Assembly: GCF_003284975.1 (NCBI RefSeq)
Contig: NZ_QMEU01000019.1
Location: forward strand, 1-64,000
Source: Mycobacterium colombiense
GTDB lineage: Bacteria; Actinomycetota; Actinomycetes; Mycobacteriales; Mycobacteriaceae
DNA length: 64,000 nt
Reading direction: 5' to 3'
Shown here: positions 36,456 through 45,095 of the stretch, in pieces
How positions within the stretch are numbered: position 1 is the first letter of the stretch
How the letters are laid out: every line of letters starts with the position of its first letter
The notes under the pieces: generated by a model
Seen by the model: the letters and a program-made list of their open reading frames with translations, nothing else
Told to the model about the DNA's origin: nothing
Databases searched by the model: none
Made by a program: the position numbers and the translations under genes

Positions 36456-37958
36456 TTAACTTCCTTTCCCGGTGGGCATCTCGATCGTCATCGTTGTCCC
36501 CGGCAGTTCTTCGATGAGCGCACGGACACGCTCGGCGATGTCGTCGCGAATGGCCCGCACCGCCTCGACCGGCTGGCCGGCGGGATCGCGCAGGCGCCAA
36601 TCACGGTACGAGACGCCCGGGAAATACGGGCAGGTATCGCCGCAGCCCATCGTGATAACGACGTCGCTGCTCTGCACCGCGTCGGCGGTGAGAACTTTCG
36701 GGACGTCGGTGATATCGATGCCCCATTCGGCCATCACCGCCACCGCGGCCGGATTGATCTGGTCGGCGGGCTCCGTTCCGGCGGAGCGTACTTCGATGCG
36801 GTCGCCGGCCAAATGCCTCAGCAGCGCGGCGGCCATCTGCGAGCGGCCGGCGTTGTGCACGCAGACGAAGAGAACACTGGGTCTCTCCGCGCCAGCCGAG
36901 GCAGGGTCACCAAAGAGCCGCGGACGCAGGGCCAACGAAACGTAAACCAGCGCGACCAGGATCGGCACTTCGATCAGCGGTCCGACCACACCGGCCAGTG
37001 CCTGACCGGACGCGGCGCCGTAGGTGGCGATCGCCACCGCGATTGCGAGTTCAAAGTTGTTGCCCGCGGCGGTGAAGGCCAGGGTGGTGGTGCGGGCGTA
37101 GCCGAGTCGCAGCAGGACTCCCAGGCCATATCCGCCGGCCCACATGATCGCGAAATACGCCAGCAGCGGCAGCGCGATTCGCGCGACGTCCCAAGGGCGC
37201 GAGGTGATCTGGTGACCTTGCAGCGCGAAGAGGATGACGATGGTGAACAGCAATCCGTACAACGCCCACGGCCCGATCATGGGCAGGAAACGACCCTCGT
37301 ACCAGCCGCGGCCTCTGGTGCGCTCACCGAGGCGCCGCGACAGGTATCCGGCCAGCAGCGGGATGCCCAGGAAGATGAGTACGGATTTCGCGATATGCCA
37401 GGCGGATACGTCGATGCCGGTCGTGCTCAGCCCCAGCCACCCGGGCAACACCGACAGATAGAACCAGCCCAGGGCGGCGAACATGACGACCTGGAACATC
37501 GAATTCAGCGCGACCAGAACCGCGGCGGCTTCGCGGTCGCCGCACGCGAGGTCGTTCCAGATGATGACCATGGCGATGCAGCGCGCCAAACCCACGATGA
37601 TCAGCCCGGTGCGGTAGTCCGGCAGATCCGGCAGCATCAGCCAGGCCAGGGCGAACATCACGGCGGGTCCGATCAGCCAGTTCAGCACCACCGACGCCAC
37701 CATGAGCTTGCGGTCGCCGGTGACGCCGCCGAGCTGGTCGTAGCGCACCTTGGCCAGCACCGGGTACATCATCACCAGCAGGCCGATCGCGATGGGCAAC
37801 GAGATGCCGTCGACCTCAACGGCGCTGACTGCCCGCCCCAGGCCGGGGACCAAGCGGCCGAGCAGCAGCCCCGCGACCATGGCGATCGCGATCCATCCCG
37901 GCAGGAACCGATCCAACGTCGAAAGCCGGGCGCCCACCGCCGTGTCGATCGAGTTCAT
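36456..37958 (-). CDS. arsC: Fused arsenite efflux pump (Acr3) and arsenate reductase (ArsC)
   Basis: A 500-residue fusion. About 365 residues form ten or so membrane helices of the Acr3 arsenite permease. A C-terminal low-molecular-weight phosphatase-type arsenate reductase follows, with the loop VCVHNAGRSQMA and a CGDTCP segment. The enzyme half would reduce arsenate and pass arsenite to the pump. The same fusion is known as ArsC (Rv2643) in M. tuberculosis. The ATG overlaps the arsR stop as ATGA; longer upstream starts lie inside arsR. Confidence 0.95.
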   Translation of the reverse strand: MNSIDTAVGARLSTLDRFLPGWIAIAMVAGLLLGRLVPGLGRAVSAVEVDGISLPIAIGLLVMMYPVLAKVRYDQLGGVTGDRKLMVASVVLNWLIGPAVMFALAWLMLPDLPDYRTGLIIVGLARCIAMVIIWNDLACGDREAAAVLVALNSMFQVVMFAALGWFYLSVLPGWLGLSTTGIDVSAWHIAKSVLIFLGIPLLAGYLSRRLGERTRGRGWYEGRFLPMIGPWALYGLLFTIVILFALQGHQITSRPWDVARIALPLLAYFAIMWAGGYGLGVLLRLGYARTTTLAFTAAGNNFELAIAVAIATYGAASGQALAGVVGPLIEVPILVALVYVSLALRPRLFGDPASAGAERPSVLFVCVHNAGRSQMAAALLRHLAGDRIEVRSAGTEPADQINPAAVAVMAEWGIDITDVPKVLTADAVQSSDVVITMGCGDTCPYFPGVSYRDWRLRDPAGQPVEAVRAIRDDIAERVRALIEELPGTTMTIEMPTGKGS

Positions 37959-38314
37959 GACCCACATTCCGCGGTCACGCGTGCATCGACGCTCAACACC
38001 GACGAAAGTTGTTGCAATGCAGCGGGAACCACCCAGTAGTAGACCCATGTGCCGCGTCGTTCACAATCCAACAGCCCGGCCGACCGCAGCGTCTTGAGGT
38101 GATGGGAGATCGTCGGCTGTGACACGTCGAACGTCTGGGAGATCTCGCAGACGCAGGCTTGGCCGCCAGGATGGCTGGCGACCAGGCTCAACAGTCGCAG
38201 CCGCACCGGATCGCTGAGCGCCTTGAACATCGCCGCCAGCTCAGCGGCCTGCGGCTCGGCCAACGCCGCCGCTCCCAGTGCCGGGCAACACTCCGTCAAC
38301 AGCTGCTTCGACAT
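37955..38314 (-). CDS. arsR: ArsR/SmtB-family arsenic-sensing repressor
   Basis: A 119-residue protein from ATG 38314; an ATG at 38332 adds six residues (CLYRCM) but is buried in the operator. The arsenite-binding motif ACVCEI and the recognition helix VSQPTISHHLKTLRSAGL are present. A further CC pair lies in the N-terminus. It represses the arsR-acr3/arsC-cadI operon through the dyad upstream and releases on binding arsenite. Confidence 0.92.
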   Translation of the reverse strand: MSKQLLTECCPALGAAALAEPQAAELAAMFKALSDPVRLRLLSLVASHPGGQACVCEISQTFDVSQPTISHHLKTLRSAGLLDCERRGTWVYYWVVPAALQQLSSVLSVDARVTAECGS

Positions 38315-38316
38315 AC

Positions 38317-38339
38317 ATCTATATAAACACATATCGAAT
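38317..38339. promoter_or_regulatory. ArsR operator/promoter
   Basis: An AT-rich imperfect inverted repeat, ATCTATAT-N6-ATATCGAA, sits immediately before arsR in a strongly GC-rich context. ArsR/SmtB operators are typically such ATA-rich 12-2-12-like dyads. Confidence 0.6.
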
Positions 38340-38443
38340 CAACTCGCTAGCGGTGGAGTTTTTCCCGCGCTCCGGTTTTAGTCGGGCAGGGGAAACGAAC
38401 GGGACCTATAGTCCTCGTGACGACCTAGACCAAGGGGGGTGCC

Positions 38444-38962
38444 ATGACCAATTCCGGCAATCGCCGCGGCCAGCGGTGGGTCGTCCGCGCGGCCGCCGCA
38501 CTCGGCCTGGTGGCGTTGGTGGCCGGCCTGCCGGCCTGTTCATCCAAGCACCCCGCCGCCCCGAGTTCGGGCCCGCCATTGGCAAGCACGACCGTCATGA
38601 TCGACGGGAACAAGCACACGATGATCGCCGCGGTGGACTGCACCCGCTCGGCGGCGCAGCCGAGCGCGTCTCCCCCGGAATCGGGTGACCTGACCACCCG
38701 GATCAGCGTGCACGACGATGCCGCATCGGTGTCGCTGGCGGTATCCGACGAGCAACCGCCCACCGTCGACGGCTTCGCCATTTCGCTCAAGCTGGACAAC
38801 GGCCAATACCAATTGCCTTACCAAGGAACGAAATCGCCGACTCAAGTGCAAGCGACCAAGGACGGCAAGAGTTATACGGTGACCGGGACGGGCCAGGCGA
38901 CCACACCCGGCCAAAGTGGTTTGCGCGACGTCACGTTCGGCATTCACGTGACGTGCCCGTAG
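38444..38962 (+). CDS. LpqH-type (19-kDa antigen family) lipoprotein
   Basis: A 172-residue protein with a twin-Arg-like N-terminus (NRRGQRW), a hydrophobic signal and a lipobox (AGLPACSS, lipidated Cys about 32). The mature part follows the LpqH layout: VMIDGNKHTM, a disulfide-forming VDCTR, a mid domain, ATKDGKSYTVTGTG and a terminal TFGIHVTCP. LpqH-like lipoproteins are surface-exposed TLR2 ligands. It is divergent from arsR but probably independent of arsenic. Confidence 0.85.
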   Translation: MTNSGNRRGQRWVVRAAAALGLVALVAGLPACSSKHPAAPSSGPPLASTTVMIDGNKHTMIAAVDCTRSAAQPSASPPESGDLTTRISVHDDAASVSLAVSDEQPPTVDGFAISLKLDNGQYQLPYQGTKSPTQVQATKDGKSYTVTGTGQATTPGQSGLRDVTFGIHVTCP

Positions 38963-39005
38963 GCGGATAGTTGTCTGCCGCGGCGGCCTCTGCGATGCTG
39001 ACAGC

Positions 39006-39995
39006 TTGGACATCTTTGCGCAGTGGCAAGACGGCGGCACCGAGCTGCGATGGCGCTCGACGACCGCGGCCAACGACGGCGCAGAGGTCGCGGTGTTCAC
39101 CCGCCGGTGCGGCACTGCCGGCGCGCCCGCATTGGTGTTGGTGCACGGCTTTCCGACCAGCAGCATCGACTATTTCGCGTTGGCGGGTGAACTGAGCGCG
39201 GAGTTCGATATCTACCTGCTGGACTTTCCCGGCTACGGACTCTCCGACAAACCACCCGAGCCCTACAGGTACTCGCTCTACGACGACGCGCGCCTGCTCG
39301 TCCATGCGATCACGCAGGTGTGGAGGCTCACCGAATACCGCATGCTGACCCATGACCGGGGTAGCAGCGTCGGCATGATCGCGGTGGGCATGCTGGCCGC
39401 CCTGGACCCGCCGGCCGCACCCGTCGACCTGATCCTGACCAACGCCAACATCTACCTTCCGCTAGCCAACCTCACCGCATTCCAGACCGCGCTGCTCGAC
39501 CCCGCCACCGCGCGGGCCACCGCGGCGGCCACCACGCCCGAGATGCTGGCGGCCGGCATGGGCGCGAGCACGTTCATGCCGCGACGCACACTGGATGACC
39601 CGGAGATCGCCGCCCTGGCGAAAAGCTTCGCGCACAATGACGGAATCCGGGTGCTGCCCGACACCATCCAATATCTGCACGAGCGCGCGGCCGACGAAAC
39701 CGGTTGGCTGGAAGCTCTTTCCACCAGCGACGTCAACACGACGGTGATCTGGGGCGTCCACGACAACGTGGCACCGTTGCGCGTCCCCAACCACGTCTGG
39801 CAGACGTATCTGAGGAACAAGCCGGGCCGCAATCACTACTGGGTGATTCCCGGCGCCGACCATTACCTGCAGTGTGACGCCCCGGGGCAACTAGCCCAGA
39901 TCGTGCGCCTCACCGCCCGGGGCGACGATATTCCGTTGCAGACCTTGGGAAACCAGCCCGACGGCGCGGTCTTGGTGGACCAGAGCGGCTCCTAG
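39006..39995 (+). CDS. Alpha/beta hydrolase (epoxide hydrolase/dehalogenase-like)
   Basis: A 329-residue protein from TTG 39006. The oxyanion loop is LVHGFPTSS. The nucleophile strand LTHDRGSSVG carries Asp (HDRG) rather than Ser, as in epoxide hydrolases and haloalkane dehalogenases. The His lies in PGADHYLQCD. The substrate is unknown. It ends at a tandem-dyad element that separates it from the convergent P450. Confidence 0.82.
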   Translation: MDIFAQWQDGGTELRWRSTTAANDGAEVAVFTRRCGTAGAPALVLVHGFPTSSIDYFALAGELSAEFDIYLLDFPGYGLSDKPPEPYRYSLYDDARLLVHAITQVWRLTEYRMLTHDRGSSVGMIAVGMLAALDPPAAPVDLILTNANIYLPLANLTAFQTALLDPATARATAAATTPEMLAAGMGASTFMPRRTLDDPEIAALAKSFAHNDGIRVLPDTIQYLHERAADETGWLEALSTSDVNTTVIWGVHDNVAPLRVPNHVWQTYLRNKPGRNHYWVIPGADHYLQCDAPGQLAQIVRLTARGDDIPLQTLGNQPDGAVLVDQSGS

Positions 39996-39996
39996 C

Positions 39997-40060
39997 TCGC
40001 CGAATGTGAAACAAACCTCACGCTCGTCGCCGAGGGTGAAACTAACTTCACACTCGGCGA
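39997..40060. terminator. Tandem-dyad bidirectional terminator/repeat
   Basis: Two similar 30-34-bp dyads lie back to back between convergent genes. The second (40027-40060) is a near-perfect hairpin, TCGCCGAGGGTGAA-N6-TTCACACTCGGCGA, with one mismatch. The first (39997-40026) has the same layout with more mismatches. Similar TGTGAA/TTCACA dyads are common between mycobacterial genes, so this may be a dispersed repeat acting as a terminator. Confidence 0.7.
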
Positions 40061-40082
40061 CCAAAAAGTCCGAGCCCCAAGC

Positions 40083-41285
40083 CTATGGCGTGACCACGGG
40101 CAGGCGCGCCCAACCGCGCACGCTCGCGGTGTGCGCCCGCTGGGCGTTCGCGTAGTCGACTTCCCAGTCTGGCCAACGCTTCAGCACTTCCTCGAAGGCC
40201 ACCCGCGCTTCCAGCCGGGCCAGCGCCGAACCCAGGCAGAAATGCAGGCCCTGCCCGAAGCTGAGATGGCTTCCGCGGCGGTGGATGTCGTAGCGATCCG
40301 CATCCGGGAAGTGGCCTTCGTCGCGGTTGGCCGACGCGTTCAACAGCAGCATGAACGATCCCTCCGGAACCACGCACCCATAGTGCTCGGCATCCCGCGC
40401 GACGTAGCGGGCCTGCACTGGTGACGGCGGCTCGTACCGCAGCGTCTCCTCGATCGCCCCAGGAATCAGCGACGGGTCGGCGACGAGTTCGCGGCGTTGA
40501 TCCGGGTGATCCGACAACAGTTGGCCCATGAAACCGATGAGACGGGCCGTGGTTTCGTTGCCGGCACCGGCGATCATCGCGGTGTAGGACAGCACCTCCG
40601 TCCGCGTCAACGGGCGCCGCGTCCCGTCCGGCTCGTCGATCTCGGCCCGCAGCAACTCCGTCATCAGGTCGTCGGAGGGATGATCGGCCCGCCATTCGAT
40701 GTACTCGGCAAACAGGGCAATGGAATTCGCGAACACATTGGCATCGACCGCCGCTGGGTCGCTGTCCCTGGACAGTTCGATGTTGGCGACGCTGCGGTCC
40801 CGGATCTTTTCCTGATCGGCCTCGGGAATGCCCAACAGATACCCGATGGTCCGCATCGGCATCATCGCGCCGAGGTCGGCGATGAAATCGAAGCCGCCCT
40901 GTCCGATCAGCGGGTCGAGTTCGCGGACACAGAACCCACGCACCAGATCCTCGACGGCCAGCATGCGCCGGGGCGTGAAGACGCGGGACAGCAGTTTGCG
41001 GTGCAGATCGTGCAGCGGCGGATCCTCGAACAGCAGAATGCCCGGCGGCACTTCGATGTTCGCGAACAAGATGTCGGCGGTCGTGCCGCGCCCGGATCGG
41101 TAAGTCTCCCAGTTCGGCAACTCCCGCACCACGTCGTCGTACCGACTCAGCGCATAGAAGTTGTACTTCTCGTTGTAGTACAGCGGCGCTTCTTCGCGCA
41201 TCCGCTTCCACACCGGGTACGGGTTGTCGTCGATCTCGACATCGAACGGGTCGTAGTACAGCTCGACGGCGCTGGGGCTGGTCAT
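40083..41285 (-). CDS. Cytochrome P450
   Basis: A 400-residue bacterial class I P450. The I-helix oxygen-activation motif AGAGNETT, the K-helix EETLRYEP and the heme-ligand loop SFGQGLHFCLGSALARLE are all intact. It hydroxylates an unknown hydrophobic substrate with electrons from a ferredoxin and reductase, none of which is adjacent. It starts 15 bases after the TetR gene's stop, so both probably form one operon under the GATAGT operators. The CYP family was not assigned. Confidence 0.93.
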   Translation of the reverse strand: MTSPSAVELYYDPFDVEIDDNPYPVWKRMREEAPLYYNEKYNFYALSRYDDVVRELPNWETYRSGRGTTADILFANIEVPPGILLFEDPPLHDLHRKLLSRVFTPRRMLAVEDLVRGFCVRELDPLIGQGGFDFIADLGAMMPMRTIGYLLGIPEADQEKIRDRSVANIELSRDSDPAAVDANVFANSIALFAEYIEWRADHPSDDLMTELLRAEIDEPDGTRRPLTRTEVLSYTAMIAGAGNETTARLIGFMGQLLSDHPDQRRELVADPSLIPGAIEETLRYEPPSPVQARYVARDAEHYGCVVPEGSFMLLLNASANRDEGHFPDADRYDIHRRGSHLSFGQGLHFCLGSALARLEARVAFEEVLKRWPDWEVDYANAQRAHTASVRGWARLPVVTP

Positions 41286-41300
41286 TGTCGGATCCCTATC

Positions 41301-41951
41301 TCAGTCGTTGCGGTGCAAGAAGCCGTGTAAGAGTGCTTGGACGAGTTCCTCAACGATCACCTCCCGCGGCGGTGGATTGTTTCCGAAGTAGGTCGACCGC
41401 AGCGCGGCCATGCCGGCGATCATCGACACGGTCGAGTGGGCCGGCAGGTCAGGGTGATCGGACCGCAACCCCCGCAATTGCATGCCCTCAACGCTGATCT
41501 GGCCCAGCACCGTGACCGCCCGGCGGATCTCGGCGATGCCGGCGTCGACCTTCTCGTCGTCGCTGAGACTGTCGGCGGCCATCAGTGTCAACAGCAGACC
41601 CTGATGTTCGACGAACACGTCGTAGAGCTTCGAGACGAACAGCCGGGTCAGTTCCTGCTCGTCGGTCTCCTCGGGAACCACCGACTGCCAGGTCTGGCCG
41701 AATTCGTCGACGAAGGTCACGAAGGGGACGACGAGCGCCTCGCGGAACAACGCGGCCTTCGACCCGAAGTTGCGAAACAGCAGGTGTTCGGTGACGCCCG
41801 CGGCTTGGGCGATTTCGCGCGTCGTGGTGCTGCGATAGTCCTGGCCGGCGAAGAGCTCCCGGGCGGCATCGAGCAGTAGCCGGCGCGGCTCGCCACGGGG
41901 GCGACGCGCCACCGTGGCCGGCGTGGGCTGCTTAATTGCTCGCTGGGGCAC
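41301..41951 (-). CDS. TetR-family regulator of the AveC-like cluster
   Basis: A 216-residue regulator with the helix-turn-helix TTTREIAQAAGVTEHLLFRNFGSKAAL. It is divergent from the small membrane protein/AveC-like genes across a 97-bp gap holding two copies of GATAGT-N4-ACTATC. It very likely binds there. A related site at 46807 suggests it also controls the DapB/LLM genes. The downstream P450 on the same strand is probably in its operon. Confidence 0.9.
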   Translation of the reverse strand: MPQRAIKQPTPATVARRPRGEPRRLLLDAARELFAGQDYRSTTTREIAQAAGVTEHLLFRNFGSKAALFREALVVPFVTFVDEFGQTWQSVVPEETDEQELTRLFVSKLYDVFVEHQGLLLTLMAADSLSDDEKVDAGIAEIRRAVTVLGQISVEGMQLRGLRSDHPDLPAHSTVSMIAGMAALRSTYFGNNPPPREVIVEELVQALLHGFLHRND

Positions 41952-41979
41952 CGGTGTCCACTCCTCGAACGGCCTTCGG

Positions 41980-42018
41980 GATAGTATCCACTATCTCAAT
42001 AGGATAGTATCCACTACC
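41980..42018. promoter_or_regulatory. Two TetR operator copies
   Basis: GATAGTATCCACTATC (41980-41995), a perfect inverted repeat with a 4-base centre, is followed by GATAGTATCCACTACC (42003-42018) with one arm mismatch. Starts are 23 bases apart. Both also contain the perfect palindrome GGATAGTATCC or nearly so. They lie between the TetR gene and the AveC-like operon. Confidence 0.85.
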
Positions 42019-42048
42019 TTAAGGCGAAACCATCGGAAGGGTGACACC

Positions 42049-42165
42049 ATGGGCGCTGTAATCATGCTCGGCACGCTGTTCGGACTGATCGTTCTGATAT
42101 TCGGCCTGGTGCTGCGCTTCGACCCCGAGGCGCGGCGCGCACCGAGCGACGAGGGTCGCCGGTGA
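42049..42165 (+). CDS. Small single-pass membrane protein
   Basis: A 38-residue protein from ATG 42049, with GGAAGG about 7 bases upstream. The sequence AVIMLGTLFGLIVLIFGLVL is a clear membrane helix, followed by a charged tail RFDPEARRAPSDEGRR. Its stop overlaps the GTG of the AveC-like gene by 4 bases, so it is the first cistron of that operon. Function is unknown; it may be a subunit of, or translational lead-in to, the AveC-like protein. Confidence 0.75.
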   Translation: MGAVIMLGTLFGLIVLIFGLVLRFDPEARRAPSDEGRR

Positions 42166-42947
42166 ACACCCAGATGACGCCGGCGATGGCCGGGGCTCAG
42201 TACTTTTCCTACGTCGCGAGCATCGCGTTTTTGATCGCGGGGATCTACCTGAGCTACCGGCGTCGCCGCATCCGCCCGCTGTTGCTTCTCGGCATCTCGG
42301 CGATCTCGTTCTCCTGGATCGAGTCCCCCTACGACTGGGCGATGTATGCACAGTTTCCGCCCGCGCTGCCTCGCATGCCGTCCTGGTGGCCGTTGAACGT
42401 GACGTGGGGCGGGTTGCCGTTAGCGGTGCCGATCGGTTACGTCTCCTACTTCATCATCCCCGCGGTGACCGGGGCCGCCCTCGGACGGTGGCTGAGCGCA
42501 AAGTTCAACTGGCGCATGCCGATTACCCTGCTGGTGGTCGGCCTCGTCGTCGGCATCTGCTGGGCATTGTTTTTCAACGCCTTCACCGGCGCCCAACTCG
42601 GCAACTTCTATTACGGGTACGTGATTCCCGGCCTCGCGATCTTCGAGGGGACCAAGCACCAGTACCCGCTGTACGACTCGCTGGCCATGGGCATCCAGAT
42701 GATGCTGTTCACGTATCTGCTCGGGCGCACCGATGCGCAAGGACGAAACGTCATCGACATGTGGGCGGACAGGAGGGCGAAGAGCCGCGGCCAGTCTGCG
42801 GTGCTCTCCATCGTGGCCGTCATCGTCGTCGGACACCTGGTCTACGGCGCGGTGTTCGCGCCGCACCTTATTACGAAGCTGGGCGGCTACGTCACCGCGG
42901 GGCCGACCGAGCAGCTGTACCCGGGCGTCCCCAACCAACCCAAGTAA
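42162..42947 (+). CDS. AveC-like (spirocyclase family) membrane protein
   Basis: A 261-residue integral membrane protein from GTG 42162 with about six helices. Polar conserved patches include SWIESPYDWAMYAQFP and FEGTKHQYPLYDSLAMG, typical of the AveC-like family seen in many mycobacteria. AveC of Streptomyces acts in spiroketal formation of avermectin. The role of mycobacterial homologs is unknown, and a lipid or terpenoid substrate is plausible. It is co-transcribed with the small membrane protein and the binding-protein-like gene. Confidence 0.8.
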   Translation: MNTQMTPAMAGAQYFSYVASIAFLIAGIYLSYRRRRIRPLLLLGISAISFSWIESPYDWAMYAQFPPALPRMPSWWPLNVTWGGLPLAVPIGYVSYFIIPAVTGAALGRWLSAKFNWRMPITLLVVGLVVGICWALFFNAFTGAQLGNFYYGYVIPGLAIFEGTKHQYPLYDSLAMGIQMMLFTYLLGRTDAQGRNVIDMWADRRAKSRGQSAVLSIVAVIVVGHLVYGAVFAPHLITKLGGYVTAGPTEQLYPGVPNQPK

Positions 42948-42959
42948 GGCAGCGATCAC

Positions 42960-44072
42960 ATGGGTTACGAGAGCACTGCGGAGCCGATCAAAATCGGTTA
43001 TTTGATGGACTTCCGCCTGCCCGAGGGCTTTCCGAAGACGTACTTCGAGGACCTGATGCAACCGTTCGACCTGGTCTTCAAGAAAGGTGTCGAGCAAGGG
43101 CTGATCGATCGGCCGATCGAGATCATCTACCGCGAGGTGGAGGGCCTACCCAAGGGATCGGTCAAGGCGGTCATCGACGCCTACGGCGAGTTGTGCGACG
43201 CGGGTTGCCTGGCGATCTTCGGGCCCAATATCGGGGACAACGCGATCCCGACCCGAGAGGCCATCGAGGAGCGGTTCAAGGTCCCCTGCATCAGCGTGAC
43301 CGGCTCCGACGCCGCGCTCGGCGAGTGGTTCTTCGCCTACCCGATGGGCTCGCACACCGACGAGCCGATCTTCTGGTCCGACCTGCTGGCCAAGGGTGGT
43401 CACGCCGAGGTCGGCGTGCTCGTGGAGCAGTCGCTGGTCGGCGAGGCGTATCTGAAGAACTTCCGGGATGCGTGCAAGCGCAAGGACATTCGCATCGTGG
43501 CCGAGGCGTCGATCGCCCAGACCGCCGGGGACGTGACGGCCGCGGTCCAGGCGCTGCACGACGCAAAGGCGCAGGCGATCGTGCACTGCGGGTTCGGCTT
43601 TGGGATCGTGTTCGTCAACCCGGCGCTCGAGGCGCTGGGCTGGGATCCGCCCCGGTTCTGCGGTACCGCCTTCCAGAACGCCTGGCTCAACCCCATCATG
43701 TGGAACGCCTTCATGGGCTGGACCGGTGTCGACCAGTACGACGAGGGCAACGCGGTCGGGCAGCAATTCCTAGACGAGTACAACGAGGCCTACGGCCGGC
43801 GACCGGAATGGTGTGTGCCGGTGGTCAATCGGGACGTCGCGCACACGCTGCTGCGGGCGCTCGCCGACGCCCACCCGTTGAGCCCGCGCGGGGTGAAGGA
43901 GGCGCTCGAACGCGTCAAGATGATGCCGGCCGCATCCGGCGCGCCGGGAACACGGGTGTCGTTCGGGAACTGGTCTCGGCGCGCCTGGACGGGGGCCGGC
44001 TATCTGGTGGCGCGGCGGCTCGACCCCGACGGCGTCAACTCGCACCTCGTCGATCGCTTCGGCGAGGAGTAG
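42960..44072 (+). CDS. Periplasmic-binding-protein-like protein without signal peptide
   Basis: A 370-residue type I binding-protein fold (branched-chain amino acid receptor class): IKIGYLMDFRLPEG near the start and CLAIFGPNIGDNAIPT in the first lobe. No signal peptide, lipobox or membrane helix precedes it, so it should stay in the cytosol. No ABC permease or ATPase is nearby. It may work as a ligand-binding or sensory partner of the AveC-like pathway. It starts 12 bases after the AveC-like stop. Confidence 0.82.
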   Translation: MGYESTAEPIKIGYLMDFRLPEGFPKTYFEDLMQPFDLVFKKGVEQGLIDRPIEIIYREVEGLPKGSVKAVIDAYGELCDAGCLAIFGPNIGDNAIPTREAIEERFKVPCISVTGSDAALGEWFFAYPMGSHTDEPIFWSDLLAKGGHAEVGVLVEQSLVGEAYLKNFRDACKRKDIRIVAEASIAQTAGDVTAAVQALHDAKAQAIVHCGFGFGIVFVNPALEALGWDPPRFCGTAFQNAWLNPIMWNAFMGWTGVDQYDEGNAVGQQFLDEYNEAYGRRPEWCVPVVNRDVAHTLLRALADAHPLSPRGVKEALERVKMMPAASGAPGTRVSFGNWSRRAWTGAGYLVARRLDPDGVNSHLVDRFGEE

Positions 44073-44075
44073 CGG

Positions 44076-45050
44076 TCAGCCGAGAGCCTCGGGCAGCACC
44101 ACTTCGCCGACGCGCTTGAGGTACGGCCACGCGATCTCCGGCGGCAGCCCGCCGCACAGCGGCGACAGATTGAGCACCTGACCGGCCTTGACGCGCGAAA
44201 TCGCTTCTGGCACCGAAATAATCACGTGCGACGTCGGTGTCTCGCGCAGCTCGTCGATGGTGTTGACGTGGCTGAATCCCGCGGTCGTCTCGTCCCCCGG
44301 ATTCCACGCGGCGTAGGTGCGCACGTCGTGCAGCAGGTGCTCGCCGATCTCTTTCCACGCCTCGTCCACGTCGTCGGCGACGAACACCACCGAGGGCGTG
44401 TCGCGGTCGGGAAACATCGTCGGCCCGGGTTGATGCCCGTGCTCGCGGCAGGCCTCCTCGTAGGCCTCGCGCATACCCGGCGCGTTGGCGTTGCCCAGCA
44501 TGCCGAGTCCGTATCTGCCGGCCCGGCGGGCCGCCGCGACCGTGCCGCCGCCCCACATCAGTCCCGGCCCGCCGGGCGTCAGCGGCCGAGGCGTCACGGT
44601 GATCGACCGCCCGTCCTCGACGACGGTTTCACCGGCGAGCAGTCGCCGCAGCAGCGCGAGTTTCTCGTCGCAGAGGCGGCCGCGCTTCTTGATCGGCACG
44701 CCGAAGTGCTCGAATTCCTCGGGCCGGTAGCCCAGGGCCAGGATGTACGACGCCCGCCCGTTGCTGATGATGTCGAGCACCGCCATGTCCTCGGCGAGGC
44801 GGACCGTTTCGTAGAACGGGAGGATCAGGATGAGGCTCAGCGCCAGGCGCTGGGTTCGCGCCGCCACCGCCGAGGCCAGCAGGAACGGTGACGGCAGGTA
44901 GCCGTCCTCGGACCCGTGGTGCTCACACAGGACGGCCGCCAGGCCACCGTGCTCCTCGGCCCACGCGGACATTTCGGGAGCCGCGGCGTACAAATCGGTT
45001 GGGGGCGCAGCCCATTCGGGATCGCGCATGTCGAAGCGCAGTGTGTACAC
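44076..45050 (-). CDS. LLM-class flavin-dependent oxidoreductase
   Basis: A 324-residue luciferase-like monooxygenase. The N-terminus YTLRFDMRDPEW, the segment AVLCEHHGSEDGYLPSPFLL and the loop ILALGYRPEEFEHFG are family hallmarks. It uses FMN or F420; the cofactor cannot be told. It is the last gene of a minus-strand unit with a DapB-like reductase and a decayed paralog of itself. It converges on the binding-protein-like gene with a 3-base gap. Confidence 0.9.
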   Translation of the reverse strand: MYTLRFDMRDPEWAAPPTDLYAAAPEMSAWAEEHGGLAAVLCEHHGSEDGYLPSPFLLASAVAARTQRLALSLILILPFYETVRLAEDMAVLDIISNGRASYILALGYRPEEFEHFGVPIKKRGRLCDEKLALLRRLLAGETVVEDGRSITVTPRPLTPGGPGLMWGGGTVAAARRAGRYGLGMLGNANAPGMREAYEEACREHGHQPGPTMFPDRDTPSVVFVADDVDEAWKEIGEHLLHDVRTYAAWNPGDETTAGFSHVNTIDELRETPTSHVIISVPEAISRVKAGQVLNLSPLCGGLPPEIAWPYLKRVGEVVLPEALG

Positions 45051-45095
45051 GGCAGACTCCTAGGTGGGCTAATCTTGGTGATGCACGTTACACCT

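Noticed and set aside
36453..38039. A 528-codon plus-strand open frame opposite acr3-arsC
   Set aside because: Low-complexity Arg/Gln/Asp composition and complete overlap with the motif-bearing arsenic gene.
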